Assembly (NCBI GenBank): GCA_025463605.1
Contig: JAODAV010000025.1
Span: 1-51,195, forward strand
Reading direction: 5' to 3'
Length of the DNA stretch: 51,195 nt
DNA from: Rhodoglobus sp.
Lineage (GTDB): Bacteria > Actinomycetota > Actinomycetes > Actinomycetales > Microbacteriaceae
In this document: positions 23,546 to 31,793 of the stretch, piece after piece
How positions within the stretch are numbered: position 1 is the stretch's first letter
Layout of the letters: each line of letters begins with the position of its first letter
Made by a program: the position numbers and the translations under genes
Notes under the pieces: model-generated
The model's database searches: none
Seen by the model: the letters and a program-made list of their open reading frames with translations, nothing else
Told to the model about the DNA's origin: nothing

Positions 23546-25020
23546 GATCCGGCACGACCCTCCTCGCCTACGCGGATCGCCTGGGCGGCGACATCCCGCG
23601 CCTGCGAGCCCTCATCGGCGCACCGCTGCGCGACTTCGCCGGCGTGCACCTCCTGCCGTTCTTCACGCCGTTCGACGGAGACGACGCGGGCTTCGATCCG
23701 GTCGATCACTCTGCCGTCGACCCGCGCCTCGGCACCTGGGATGACGTGCGCGCCATCGAGGGCGAGGTCATGGCCGACCTCATCGTCAACCATGTGTCCG
23801 CCTACTCGGCCGAGTTCGTCGACTGGCTCGCCCACGGTTCGCGCTCAGCCCACGACGGCATGTTCCTCACCTTCGACACGGTCTTCCCGAATGGCGCGAC
23901 CGCCGCAGAGATCACGGCGTTCTACCGACCGCGGCCGGGGCTGCCGTTCACCGCCTACCGGGGACTCGACGGTTCGCGACACCTGGTCTGGACCACGTTC
24001 ATGCCGAGCCAGGTCGACCTCGACATCGCGCATCCGGCCGCCCACGCTTACTTCGACCGCGTGCTCGCGGCGCTTCGCGACGGCGGAGTCACGACCGTGC
24101 GGCTCGACGCCGTCGGGTACGCGGTGAAGACCCCAGGCACTGACAGCTTCATGACGGAGCACACGCTCGCCTTCGTCGCCGAGATCGCCGCTCGAGTGCG
24201 CGCGGCCGGCATGCGCGTGCTCGTGGAGGTGCACGCCCATTACACCCAGCAGCTGGCGATCGCGCCGCTCGTCGACCTCGTCTACGATTTCGCGCTCGCG
24301 CCGCTGCTGCTGCACGGGTTCGTCACGGGCGACCCGTCCCGGCTCGACCACTGGATGGGCATCCGGCCGGACAATGCTCTCGTCGTGCTCGACACCCACG
24401 ACGGCATCGGCATCATCGACGCCGGCCCTTCGGGCGGCCTGCCAGGACTCATCGACGAGAGCGAAATGGCCGCGATCTTCGCGAGCGCCGCGATCGCCAC
24501 CGGCGGGCACTCCACGATCGCCTCCGTGGTGCCGACGTGGGCGAGCATGCCGCACCAGATCAACGCCACCTTCTTCAGTGCCATGGGTCAGGATGCCCGC
24601 CGCTATGTCACCGCGCGGGCCGTGCAGTTCTTCGTGCCGGGGGAGCCGCAGGTGTACTACGTCGGCCTTCTCGCCGGAGTCGACGACGTCGAACTCTTCG
24701 CCCGCACCGGTCAGGGGCGGGACGTCAACCGGCACGTGTACGACGACACCGAGTTCGCGGCGGCACTCGAAGGCGAGGTCGCGCAGGCGATCCTCGGGCT
24801 CGTGCGGCTGCGGTCTTCGCACCCCGCCTTCGACGGCGACTTCGCACACACCGTCGTGGGTGGTTCGCTCACGCTGCGGTGGACTGCGGCGGGGGCATCC
24901 GCCACCCTCACTGCCGACTTCAGCGAGTCCGGAGCTGCACCCGTCATTACGCTCGTGGATGGGGAGGGCACGACCGTGCTCGACACACCCGCGGCCATCG
25001 CCGCTTTCAGGAGGCAGTGA
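23542..25020 (+). CDS. GH13_18 alpha-glucoside phosphorylase (sucrose phosphorylase-like)
   Basis: A 492-residue GH13 subfamily 18 enzyme. Conserved blocks are LLPFFTPFDGDDAGFDP, FPNGATAAEI, the nucleophile in RLDAVGY (Asp189), the acid/base in VLVEVHAHY (Glu229) and the stabiliser in LDTHDGIG (Asp287). Family members cleave sucrose, sucrose-phosphate, glucosylglycerate or glucosylglycerol with phosphate to give glucose 1-phosphate. The acceptor-side loop that reads LDLYQ in bifidobacterial sucrose phosphorylase (recalled) is ASMPHQ here, so the acceptor may not be fructose. There is no signal peptide. GTG start within the preceding stop; its own stop overlaps the ABC gene. Confidence 0.88.
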   Translation: MRSGTTLLAYADRLGGDIPRLRALIGAPLRDFAGVHLLPFFTPFDGDDAGFDPVDHSAVDPRLGTWDDVRAIEGEVMADLIVNHVSAYSAEFVDWLAHGSRSAHDGMFLTFDTVFPNGATAAEITAFYRPRPGLPFTAYRGLDGSRHLVWTTFMPSQVDLDIAHPAAHAYFDRVLAALRDGGVTTVRLDAVGYAVKTPGTDSFMTEHTLAFVAEIAARVRAAGMRVLVEVHAHYTQQLAIAPLVDLVYDFALAPLLLHGFVTGDPSRLDHWMGIRPDNALVVLDTHDGIGIIDAGPSGGLPGLIDESEMAAIFASAAIATGGHSTIASVVPTWASMPHQINATFFSAMGQDARRYVTARAVQFFVPGEPQVYYVGLLAGVDDVELFARTGQGRDVNRHVYDDTEFAAALEGEVAQAILGLVRLRSSHPAFDGDFAHTVVGGSLTLRWTAAGASATLTADFSESGAAPVITLVDGEGTTVLDTPAAIAAFRRQ

Positions 25021-26774
25021 TCAACACACAGACCGTTACGGTCAACGGCGCGCATCCCCTCCGCTCCCTGCTACGGATCATCGGGGCGCACCGCCGACGG
25101 GTGATCCTGTTCTCCACCGCATACCTCATCAAGGACAGCCCGTTGTGGGTTCTTCCGGTGCTGACGGCGGCGATCATCGACACGGTCGTCTCGCGCGGCA
25201 GCCTCCACCACCTCGCGCTGCTGGTCGGGTGCGCGTGCCTGATCCTGCTGCAGAACTATCCCGTCGGTATCTTCTACAACGACCAGTTCAGTCGCACGTT
25301 CCGCCAGGTCGGCGCAGATCTGCGCAACGCCCTCGTCAACCGCCTCCAGAACCTGTCGATCGGTTTCCACACGCGGGCGAGCGCCTCGGTGATCCAGACG
25401 AAGGTGGTGCGCGACGTCGAGCAGGTCGAGCAGATGGTTCAGCAGAGCTATCCGCCCATCATGAGTTCGATCAGCATCCTGGTCGGCGCGATCACGATGA
25501 CGGCCCTTCAGGTTCCGCAGTTCATCGTCGTCTTCGTCTTCACGGTGCCGCTAGGCGTCGTGCTGCTGTTCTTGATCCGCAGGCGCTCCCACGTGCGCAA
25601 TGAGGCTTTCCGCCGTCAGGTGGAGCAGTTCTCCGCGCGAGTCGGGGAGATGGCCGTGCTCATGCCGGTCACTCGAGCTCACGGCCTGGAGGGTCATGCC
25701 GCCAACCGGGTGGCCGACAGCGCCGAGGGCGTGCGCAGTGCGGGGTTCAACCTCGACCGCATCAACGGCCGGTTCGGTGCGGTGTCGTGGTTGTCGTTCC
25801 AGTTCCTCGCCCTCTTCTGCCTTGCGCTCGCTGCGGCCGCCTCGATCTCCGACTTCCTGCCGATCACGGCAGGGCAGGTGGTGCTGCTGAGCACCTACTT
25901 CACGCTGCTGACCCAGGGGATCGTGCAGCTCCTCAATCTCATGCCCGTGCTCTCGAGGGGGCGCGAGTCGCTGCGTTCCATCGCGGAGGTGCTCGAGGAA
26001 CCCGACATCGAGCACAACCAGGGCAAGCTCGAGGTCGGTCGCGTGCGCGGCGAGATCGCGCTCAAGAAGGTCACCTTCCGCTACCCGGATGCCGAGCGAC
26101 CCGCCATCGACAACGTCTCACTCACGATCGCCGCGGGGGAGACGGTGGCGTTCGTGGGCCACAGCGGTTCGGGCAAGTCGACGATCCTCAATCTCGCGCT
26201 GGGCTTCCTGCGTCCCACGAGCGGCAAGATGATGCTCGACGGCAGGGACATGGAGCGACTCGATCTGCGCACCAGCCGCCGATTCGTCTCGGTGGTGCCG
26301 CAGGAGTCGGTGCTGTTCGAGGGCAGCATCAGGGACAACATCGCCTACGGGCTCGGCGAGGTGAGCGACCAGCGCATCACCGACGCGCTCGAGGCCGCAA
26401 ACGCGATGGAGATCGTGCAGGAACTGCCCAAGGGGTGGGATTCGATCGTCGGCGAGCGCGGCGCGCGGCTCTCCGGCGGTCAGCGCCAGCGACTCGCGAT
26501 CGCGCGGGCCCTCGTGCGCGATCCGCGCATCCTTCTGCTCGATGAGGCGACGTCTGCACTCGACAGCGAGTCGGAAGGCCTGGTGAAGGATGCCATCGTG
26601 CGACTCATGAAGGGACGCACAACCCTCGTGGTCGCTCACCGCCTCTCGACGATCCGCTCGGCGGACCGCATCGTCGTCATGGACCACGGCCGCATCGACG
26701 AGATCGGTACCCACGACGAGCTGCTCGCCGCCGGCGGAACCTACGCCCGCCTGCATGCGGCGCAGCTTCGCTGA
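25017..26774 (+). CDS. ABC exporter-type half transporter (fused membrane and ATPase domains)
   Basis: A 585-residue type IV ABC protein. Residues 1-330 hold about six transmembrane helices, and the ATPase follows with Walker A GHSGSGKST, Q-loop VVPQES, signature LSGGQRQR, Walker B ILLLDEATSALDS and the switch His in VVAHRLST. It should work as a homodimer, since no second half-transporter is adjacent. An exporter in a sugar-catabolic operon, rather than an importer, is unexpected; it might expel a by-product or toxic intermediate. GTG 25017 overlaps the phosphorylase stop. Downstream are a GC-rich tract and palindromic copy D. Confidence 0.92.
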   Translation: MINTQTVTVNGAHPLRSLLRIIGAHRRRVILFSTAYLIKDSPLWVLPVLTAAIIDTVVSRGSLHHLALLVGCACLILLQNYPVGIFYNDQFSRTFRQVGADLRNALVNRLQNLSIGFHTRASASVIQTKVVRDVEQVEQMVQQSYPPIMSSISILVGAITMTALQVPQFIVVFVFTVPLGVVLLFLIRRRSHVRNEAFRRQVEQFSARVGEMAVLMPVTRAHGLEGHAANRVADSAEGVRSAGFNLDRINGRFGAVSWLSFQFLALFCLALAAAASISDFLPITAGQVVLLSTYFTLLTQGIVQLLNLMPVLSRGRESLRSIAEVLEEPDIEHNQGKLEVGRVRGEIALKKVTFRYPDAERPAIDNVSLTIAAGETVAFVGHSGSGKSTILNLALGFLRPTSGKMMLDGRDMERLDLRTSRRFVSVVPQESVLFEGSIRDNIAYGLGEVSDQRITDALEAANAMEIVQELPKGWDSIVGERGARLSGGQRQRLAIARALVRDPRILLLDEATSALDSESEGLVKDAIVRLMKGRTTLVVAHRLSTIRSADRIVVMDHGRIDEIGTHDELLAAGGTYARLHAAQLR

Positions 26775-26869
26775 AGGTACTGCCCCGCCCCCGCCCTGCC
26801 CCGCCCGCGCCCGCGGGCTACCACCGCAACAATCCAACATCCCGTCCCGAGACGGTCCCGTCCGAGACA

Positions 26870-26926
26870 CTCCCGCAAATGCGGACATTCGCGAGCTGGC
26901 CTAACTAATGTCCGTATTCACGGGAG
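26870..26926 (-). repeat. 57-bp palindromic element, copy D, overlapping the end of the GH84 gene
   Basis: Arms at 26870-26890 and 26906-26926 around a 15-base loop. As reverse complement the loop begins GTTAG and ends CTCGC, so the copy is in minus orientation. Its first 26 bases in that direction are read as the last codons of the GH84 gene, and the TAG of the conserved GTTAG is the gene's stop. It lies between convergent genes. The bases just before it (26775-26860) are a C-rich low-complexity tract. Confidence 0.88.
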
Positions 26927-29000
26927 CGTTCGAGAGGGGTGACTGGAGTTCATCGCCCCGCGGAAGCTCGGACGGGCCCAAGAGCAGGTCTACCGCCGCG
27001 TCGAAGAGCCGCAGTCCCTCTGGTGTCACGAGCCAGCGGGACGCGGCATCCTTCGCGAAGAAGAAGGCAACCGCATCGCGCGAGGGGTAGTGCACGATCG
27101 CCGGCCGCTGCTCGAACGTCGTGCGGGCGACGACGATCGCATCGTCGTCGCCGGGTACCGCGTAGTTCATGAACCAGGGTCCGCGGTAGACGTCGACCGC
27201 GCCGCTCAGGCCCGCCGCGAGCGGGTGCGACGGCTCCACGATGTCGATGCGGGTCTGGGTGAGGATGCGCTCGGGCTCCGTCGACAGGCCCAGTGCCGCC
27301 ACGTGCGCCCAGGCCAGCACGGGCGTGCCGGTGGCCGCGGCCGCGACCGCGGACTCCTCCGATGAGCCGGGCATGACGATGACGAGGGCGGGCTCATCCG
27401 TCGCCGAAGTCCTGTAACCGCGGGCGTGCAGATGCGCGAGCACCTCGAGCTCCCCAGCGGTCGGTTCCGGCCGCGAAAAGACCCGGATGGCCGCACCCGT
27501 CGGGGAGGCCGCAGGCTCGTGACGGCGGAGGACCTCGCGCACGAAGGCGGGAAGGCTGTCGCGCGCGACGCCGGCGAAGTGCGACTCGGCGTCGTCGAAG
27601 AGGGCCCGCACCGATGCGGCGTCGTTCGACCCGTGGAGGAGGCGGAGCGCGGCCGCCGCCGCCGAGGCCATCGACGAGCCCGCGTCGATCCACGGTTGGA
27701 GGCCAGGTCGTCGTACCGTGCCTGCTGCAGCGATGCCGTGCAGAAGAGCGGCGAGACCGTCGTGCGGCTCGCCGCGGAGGGCTGCCTTCAGCAGCGCGGA
27801 GAGACCAGGGAATTGCGGCGCCGACGGCGGCCACGAGCTGAGCGCAGCGACGAGCGGTGCGAGCGCCTCGGCGTCAGCACCGCCGACGAAGCGCAGGGCA
27901 GCGTCGGCCGAGCGGGACTCGTCATAGCCGGGCGTGTCCCACGCCCAGTCGGCGGCGCTCGCGATACCGAACGCCGAGGGCTCGAACTCGACCATCGGGT
28001 TCACCGTGACACCACGGAGGGCCGAGTCCGCGACGTGGGTGGTGCGCCCGTGCAACGGACCGAGGAACGCGCGCGTGCGGTCGAAGTCGTTGACGGGAAA
28101 GTTGTCCCACAGCACGAGCTCACGCTCGAAGGCGGCGCCCGCCCGATCGATGTCGTCGCGGTCGATCGTGCCGACGACGACGTCATGACCCGTCCACCAG
28201 ACACGTGCGGTGGTGGGCAGCGCCTCCGCGAGCGCTGTGCGGTACGGGGAAGGATCATCGCCCGCGTAATCGGTGGGAACCATCAGGAGCGGCCGCGAGA
28301 TGCCGCGAGGAGCCATGAACTCCCGCTCGAAGCGCGCGCACGTCGCGCCGTGGGCGAGTCCGAGCCCCCGGCCGCCGGTGCCGAACACCTCGACGTCGCG
28401 GTCGTCGGTGAGTTCCGCCGGCACATCGTCGAACAGCAGCGCAATCGTGCCGATGCCGATCGAATGCAGTTGGGCCGCCTTTGCGTGCAGGAGCGCGTGC
28501 TCGGCGTCATCGGAGAACCGCATAGACATCGCGGGATGCAGCGCATAGACGAAGTCGACGCCGTGTGCGGCCGCCGCGGCCACGAGCTCCGCGAGCCTCG
28601 CCAGCTCGGCAGACGGGTACGGGGTGCGCCAGTCGATGCGGTGGTACGGGTCGTCTTTGGGGCCGTACACGTAGGTGTTGAGTTTGAGGCGCTCGCTGAG
28701 ACCCATCAGTTCGAGGCGCTGCTCGTGCGTCCACGGGGCACCGTAGAAGCCCTCGATCACGCCGCGGATCGGCAGCTCCGGCCAGTCGACGATGAGCAGC
28801 GGTCCGGGCGAGCTGAGCTGCGCAAGGGTGGCTCGCGCGTGGCGCTCGCCCGCGGCATCCGGGGCGACCATCGAGACTGCGCCATGGGCATCGATGAGCA
28901 CGGCATAGCCCTCGGGGGGCAGGCTTTCGGCGGCGGGTAGGGCCTCGGCCTCGCGCGGGGCTCTCACGACGCGAGGCTGCGGAATGAGCGCTTCTGCCAC
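26901..29000 (-). CDS. GH84-type beta-N-acetylglucosaminidase
   Basis: A 699-residue protein with the GH84 barrel at about residues 78-370. PIRGVIEGFYGAPWTHEQR is the family signature, GPKDDPYHR supplies the conserved Lys, and LLFDDVPAEL carries the catalytic Asp pair (191 and 192) used in substrate-assisted cleavage of beta-GlcNAc. The remaining 300 residues have no recognised domain, though the end is Rossmann-like. There is no signal peptide, so it is cytoplasmic. GTG 29000 is used; a TTG at 29009, 7 bases after a TATTCT box, is possible if leaderless. The last nine residues (NAPVNTDIS plus stop) are encoded by palindromic copy D. Confidence 0.85.
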   Translation of the reverse strand: MAEALIPQPRVVRAPREAEALPAAESLPPEGYAVLIDAHGAVSMVAPDAAGERHARATLAQLSSPGPLLIVDWPELPIRGVIEGFYGAPWTHEQRLELMGLSERLKLNTYVYGPKDDPYHRIDWRTPYPSAELARLAELVAAAAAHGVDFVYALHPAMSMRFSDDAEHALLHAKAAQLHSIGIGTIALLFDDVPAELTDDRDVEVFGTGGRGLGLAHGATCARFEREFMAPRGISRPLLMVPTDYAGDDPSPYRTALAEALPTTARVWWTGHDVVVGTIDRDDIDRAGAAFERELVLWDNFPVNDFDRTRAFLGPLHGRTTHVADSALRGVTVNPMVEFEPSAFGIASAADWAWDTPGYDESRSADAALRFVGGADAEALAPLVAALSSWPPSAPQFPGLSALLKAALRGEPHDGLAALLHGIAAAGTVRRPGLQPWIDAGSSMASAAAAALRLLHGSNDAASVRALFDDAESHFAGVARDSLPAFVREVLRRHEPAASPTGAAIRVFSRPEPTAGELEVLAHLHARGYRTSATDEPALVIVMPGSSEESAVAAAATGTPVLAWAHVAALGLSTEPERILTQTRIDIVEPSHPLAAGLSGAVDVYRGPWFMNYAVPGDDDAIVVARTTFEQRPAIVHYPSRDAVAFFFAKDAASRWLVTPEGLRLFDAAVDLLLGPSELPRGDELQSPLSNAPVNTDIS

Positions 29001-29003
29001 GTG

Positions 29004-29022
29004 TGGCAACGTTACCAGAATA
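29004..29022 (-). promoter_or_regulatory. LacI-type operator over the GH84 promoter
   Basis: TGGCAACGTTACCA at 29004-29017 is an almost perfect palindrome (6 of 7 pairs) with the central CG typical of LacI-family operators. TATTCT at 29017-29022 on the minus strand is a TANNNT -10 box touching it. The LacI gene begins at 29124 on the other strand, so the site lies in the divergent gap where autoregulated LacI proteins usually bind. Confidence 0.65.
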
Positions 29023-29123
29023 GACTTCGCACATGGCCAGCAGCAGCCCGCGTGACCCTGTCTGGCCGACGTGCGCCGTTCCGCTAGGCTGGCGCTCGTC
29101 CACGGGAAGGGCAGGGCAAAGCC

Positions 29124-30146
29124 ATGGCTGATCTCTCCGAGCTGCGACGGCCCACGATCAAGGAAGTCGCCGAGGCCGCCGGGGTCTCGCGGTCGACGGC
29201 GTCCCGTGCCCTCGCCGGCAACGGCTATGTCGCGGGCCAGGTGCGTGAGCGTGTGCGTGAGGCCGCGCGCGACCTCGGCTACGTGGTCGACGCTACGGCC
29301 CGCAGCCTCAAGCAGCAGTCGAGCCGACTGATCGGCGTGCTCGTCTCCGACCTCACCAACGCCTTCTACGCCGACCTCGCATCCGGCGCCGCCAGGGAGT
29401 GCAGGGCCCGCGGTTACACCATGATGCTCATCGATGACAGCGGGTCGCCCGACGACGAGCTCGAGGCGGCGGAAGCCTTCGTCGCCCTGCGCGTCGCGGG
29501 TGTCGTGGGCACTCCGGTCTCCGCGGGTCTCGCCGACTTCCTCGCGCGTCAGCGCACCCCCGTGGTCGAAGTGGACCGCCAGTTCGCGGAGGGTGTCGTG
29601 GATGCGGTCGTCGTCGACAACCGCGAGGCGACGCGAGTGACGACCGAGCACCTCCTCGCCCTCGGGCACCGGCGCATCGCCCTCTTCATCGACGAGACCG
29701 AATGGACCACGGGGCGCGATCGACTCGCCGGATACTCCGACGCGATCGCGGCCGCCGGCATCGAACTGGATTCGGCGCTCGTCTTTCCCACCGGGTGGGA
29801 CGTCGACGCCGCACGTGAGGCCGCTCACACCCTGCTGTCGTCAGCGAATCGGCCGACGGCGATCTTCGCCGCCAACAACGTTCTCGCCGAGGGCGCGTGG
29901 CGTGCGGCGGCGCATTTGGGCCTGCAGGTCCCGCGCGACCTCAGCCTCGTCTCCTTCGACGATGCCCCCTGGATGAGCATGGTCACACCGGGCCTCACGT
30001 CCATCTCGCAGGATGCCGGTGAGCTCGGCGCCCAGGCGATCGCAACCCTTCTGGAGCGGATCGCGGATGCGTCCCTGCCGCCCCGCACGGTCATCCTCTC
30101 TGCCGCTATCACCATGCGCGGATCCACTTCGGCCCCTCTCAACTGA
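29124..30146 (+). CDS. LacI-family transcriptional regulator
   Basis: A 340-residue LacI/GalR regulator. The helix-turn-helix and hinge are TIKEVAEAAGVSRSTASRAL and DATARSLKQQSS, at residues about 10-65. A periplasmic-binding-protein-like sensor follows (IGVLVSDLTNAFYADLASG, VEVDRQF, FAANNVLAEGAWRAA, SLVSFDDAPW). ATG 29124 is preceded by GGGAAGGGCAGGG. It sits between GH84 (divergent) and the ROK-SIS-GH38 operon (co-directional), and LacI-type sites lie before both, so it probably represses both in the absence of a GlcNAc- or mannose-containing inducer. Confidence 0.93.
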   Translation: MADLSELRRPTIKEVAEAAGVSRSTASRALAGNGYVAGQVRERVREAARDLGYVVDATARSLKQQSSRLIGVLVSDLTNAFYADLASGAARECRARGYTMMLIDDSGSPDDELEAAEAFVALRVAGVVGTPVSAGLADFLARQRTPVVEVDRQFAEGVVDAVVVDNREATRVTTEHLLALGHRRIALFIDETEWTTGRDRLAGYSDAIAAAGIELDSALVFPTGWDVDAAREAAHTLLSSANRPTAIFAANNVLAEGAWRAAAHLGLQVPRDLSLVSFDDAPWMSMVTPGLTSISQDAGELGAQAIATLLERIADASLPPRTVILSAAITMRGSTSAPLN

Positions 30147-30155
30147 GCGGTCGTG

Positions 30156-30200
30156 TTGACCCCGCGGCATTGGCGCATCTACTATGTGGGAACGATGTCA
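30156..30200 (+). promoter_or_regulatory. Promoter and LacI-type operator of the ROK-SIS-GH38 operon
   Basis: TTGACC (30156-30161), an 18-base spacer and TACTAT (30180-30185) give a good promoter 63 bases before the ROK start. TGGGAACGATGTCA (30187-30200) sits on the expected transcription start and matches the site at 29004 in 10 of 14 positions, and the site at 8911 in 12 of 14. Confidence 0.5.
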
Positions 30201-30247
30201 TAGCGGTGAGCTCCACGCCGCCGGGCATTCGAGTTTCGGAGGGATTC

Positions 30248-31219
30248 ATGGCCGCAGGGCAGCGACCGGTGCTCGCGCTGGACATCGGGGGAACCAAGCT
30301 GGCGGTTGCGGTAGTGACGGAAGACGGTCGCACGCACGCCTACCTGATCGAGCCGACGAGGCGTGAAGAGGGCCCCGGCGCCGTGATCGGCCGCCTCTTC
30401 GCAATGGGACAGCGAGCGATCGAGGATGCCGCACTCGGCCCCGTCGCGGCCGTCGGCATCAGCTGCGGAGGTCCGCTCGACGCCGTATCGGGAGTGCTGT
30501 TGAGCCCGCTCCACCTTCCCGGATGGATCGGCGTGCCCATCGTGGACATGGCCCAGGCCGAGTTCGGCGTGCCGGCGGTGCTCGAGAACGACGCGACCGC
30601 TGCCGTGCTCGCTGAGCACCGGTACGGCATCGCCCGCGGCGCTGATGTCGCCCTCTACCTCACTATCTCGACGGGCGTCGGGGGCGGGGCCATCATGCAC
30701 GGTCGCCTTCACCGCGGTGCCGCGGGCAACGGCGGCGAATTCGGCCACATCATGGTGCGTCCCGGCGGCAGGCTGTGCATGTGCGGGCGGTTCGGCTGCC
30801 TCGAGGGCTACGCGTCCGGCACGTCGATCGCGGTACGCGCGACTGAGGCCGTCGCAGCATCCGACGGATCATCGGCGCTCGCGGCCCTTCCCACCATCCG
30901 GGGTGAAGATGTCTCGGCTGCGGCTCGCGCCGGTGACCCGGTCGCCGTCGCGGTGTGGGAGGAGACGGTCGCCGTGCTCGGCCAGGCGATCACCGACCTC
31001 GTGAACACCTTCGAACCCAACGTCGTCGTGCTCGGCGGCGGTGTCACGCGCTCGGGAAATCAGCTGCTCGATCCCGTGCGGGCAGTCGTGCGCCGGGACG
31101 CCATGCCCCCCGCTGCGGCCGCAGCCCGGGTTGAGCTCGCCGCCCTCGGCGATGAGGTGTGCGTCGTCGGCGCCGCCGCTCTCGCCTTCGACCGAATCTC
31201 GGAGTCCGCCGATGTCTGA
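30248..31219 (+). CDS. ROK-family sugar kinase
   Basis: A 323-residue ROK kinase without a DNA-binding domain. Motifs in order: LALDIGGTKLAVAVV (phosphate 1), VLENDATAAVLAEH, STGVGGGAIMHG, GEFGHIMV and the zinc-binding CMCGRFGCLEGYASG. It phosphorylates a free hexose such as glucose, mannose or GlcNAc; the context with GH38 and GH84 favours mannose or GlcNAc. ATG 30248 is chosen because GGAGGG lies 6 bases upstream; the longer frame begins inside the promoter. The 3' end overlaps the SIS gene by 8 bases. Confidence 0.92.
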   Translation: MAAGQRPVLALDIGGTKLAVAVVTEDGRTHAYLIEPTRREEGPGAVIGRLFAMGQRAIEDAALGPVAAVGISCGGPLDAVSGVLLSPLHLPGWIGVPIVDMAQAEFGVPAVLENDATAAVLAEHRYGIARGADVALYLTISTGVGGGAIMHGRLHRGAAGNGGEFGHIMVRPGGRLCMCGRFGCLEGYASGTSIAVRATEAVAASDGSSALAALPTIRGEDVSAAARAGDPVAVAVWEETVAVLGQAITDLVNTFEPNVVVLGGGVTRSGNQLLDPVRAVVRRDAMPPAAAAARVELAALGDEVCVVGAAALAFDRISESADV

Positions 31220-31793
31220 CTGGATGCACGCCCAGCTCGACGACCACCTGTCCACCGCTAACGGCATGGCCGAGCTCCTGCCCGCCGTCAGGGGCGTGGG
31301 CGAACTGCTCATCGCCGCGTTCTCGGGTGACGGCATCCTCTACACGTTCGGCAATGGCGGCAGCGCCGCGGATGCCCAGCACTTCACGGGCGAGATCATC
31401 GGGCACTACAAGCGCGATCGCAGGCCGTTGCCCGCCGTCACTCTCTCGACCGACTCGACGACCATGACCTGCATCGCCAACGACTACTCCTACGATGACA
31501 TCTTCAGCCGCCAGGTGACCGCACTTGCCAGGCCCGCGGATGTCGTCGTCGCCTTCACCACGAGCGGCAAGTCCCCGAACGTGGTGACCGCGCTCCAGGC
31601 CGCCAAGTCGAAGGGCGCGACGACTGTGCTCTTCGGCGGCGGCGACGGGGGCCCGGCACTCGAGTTCGCCGATCACGCGCTCATCGTCCCCTCGACGACC
31701 ACCCCTCGAATCCAGGAGCTGCACACTTTCATGCTGCACGTCATTTCCGAGATGATCGACGCGTGGGCAGACGGCGACGAGACATATGCGTGA
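31212..31793 (+). CDS. SIS-domain protein, GmhA-like sugar-phosphate isomerase
   Basis: A 193-residue SIS protein closely patterned on GmhA (sedoheptulose-7-phosphate isomerase). It shows FGNGGSAADAQHFTGEIIG, TLSTDSTTMTCIANDY, FTTSGKSPNVVTAL and a C-terminal HTFMLHVISEMID. GmhA normally makes heptose for lipopolysaccharide or S-layer glycans. Here it lies between a ROK kinase and an alpha-mannosidase, so it may instead isomerise the kinase's hexose phosphate. Overlaps its neighbours by 8 bases on each side. Start: ATG 31212 with GGAG upstream. Confidence 0.88.
   Translation: MSDWMHAQLDDHLSTANGMAELLPAVRGVGELLIAAFSGDGILYTFGNGGSAADAQHFTGEIIGHYKRDRRPLPAVTLSTDSTTMTCIANDYSYDDIFSRQVTALARPADVVVAFTTSGKSPNVVTALQAAKSKGATTVLFGGGDGGPALEFADHALIVPSTTTPRIQELHTFMLHVISEMIDAWADGDETYA

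Noticed and set aside
22011..26774. A full sulfoquinovose (sulfo-EMP) pathway
   Set aside because: Only the aldolase resembles that pathway. No sulfoquinovosidase, isomerase, sulfolactaldehyde reductase or sulfonate exporter of the known types is visible.
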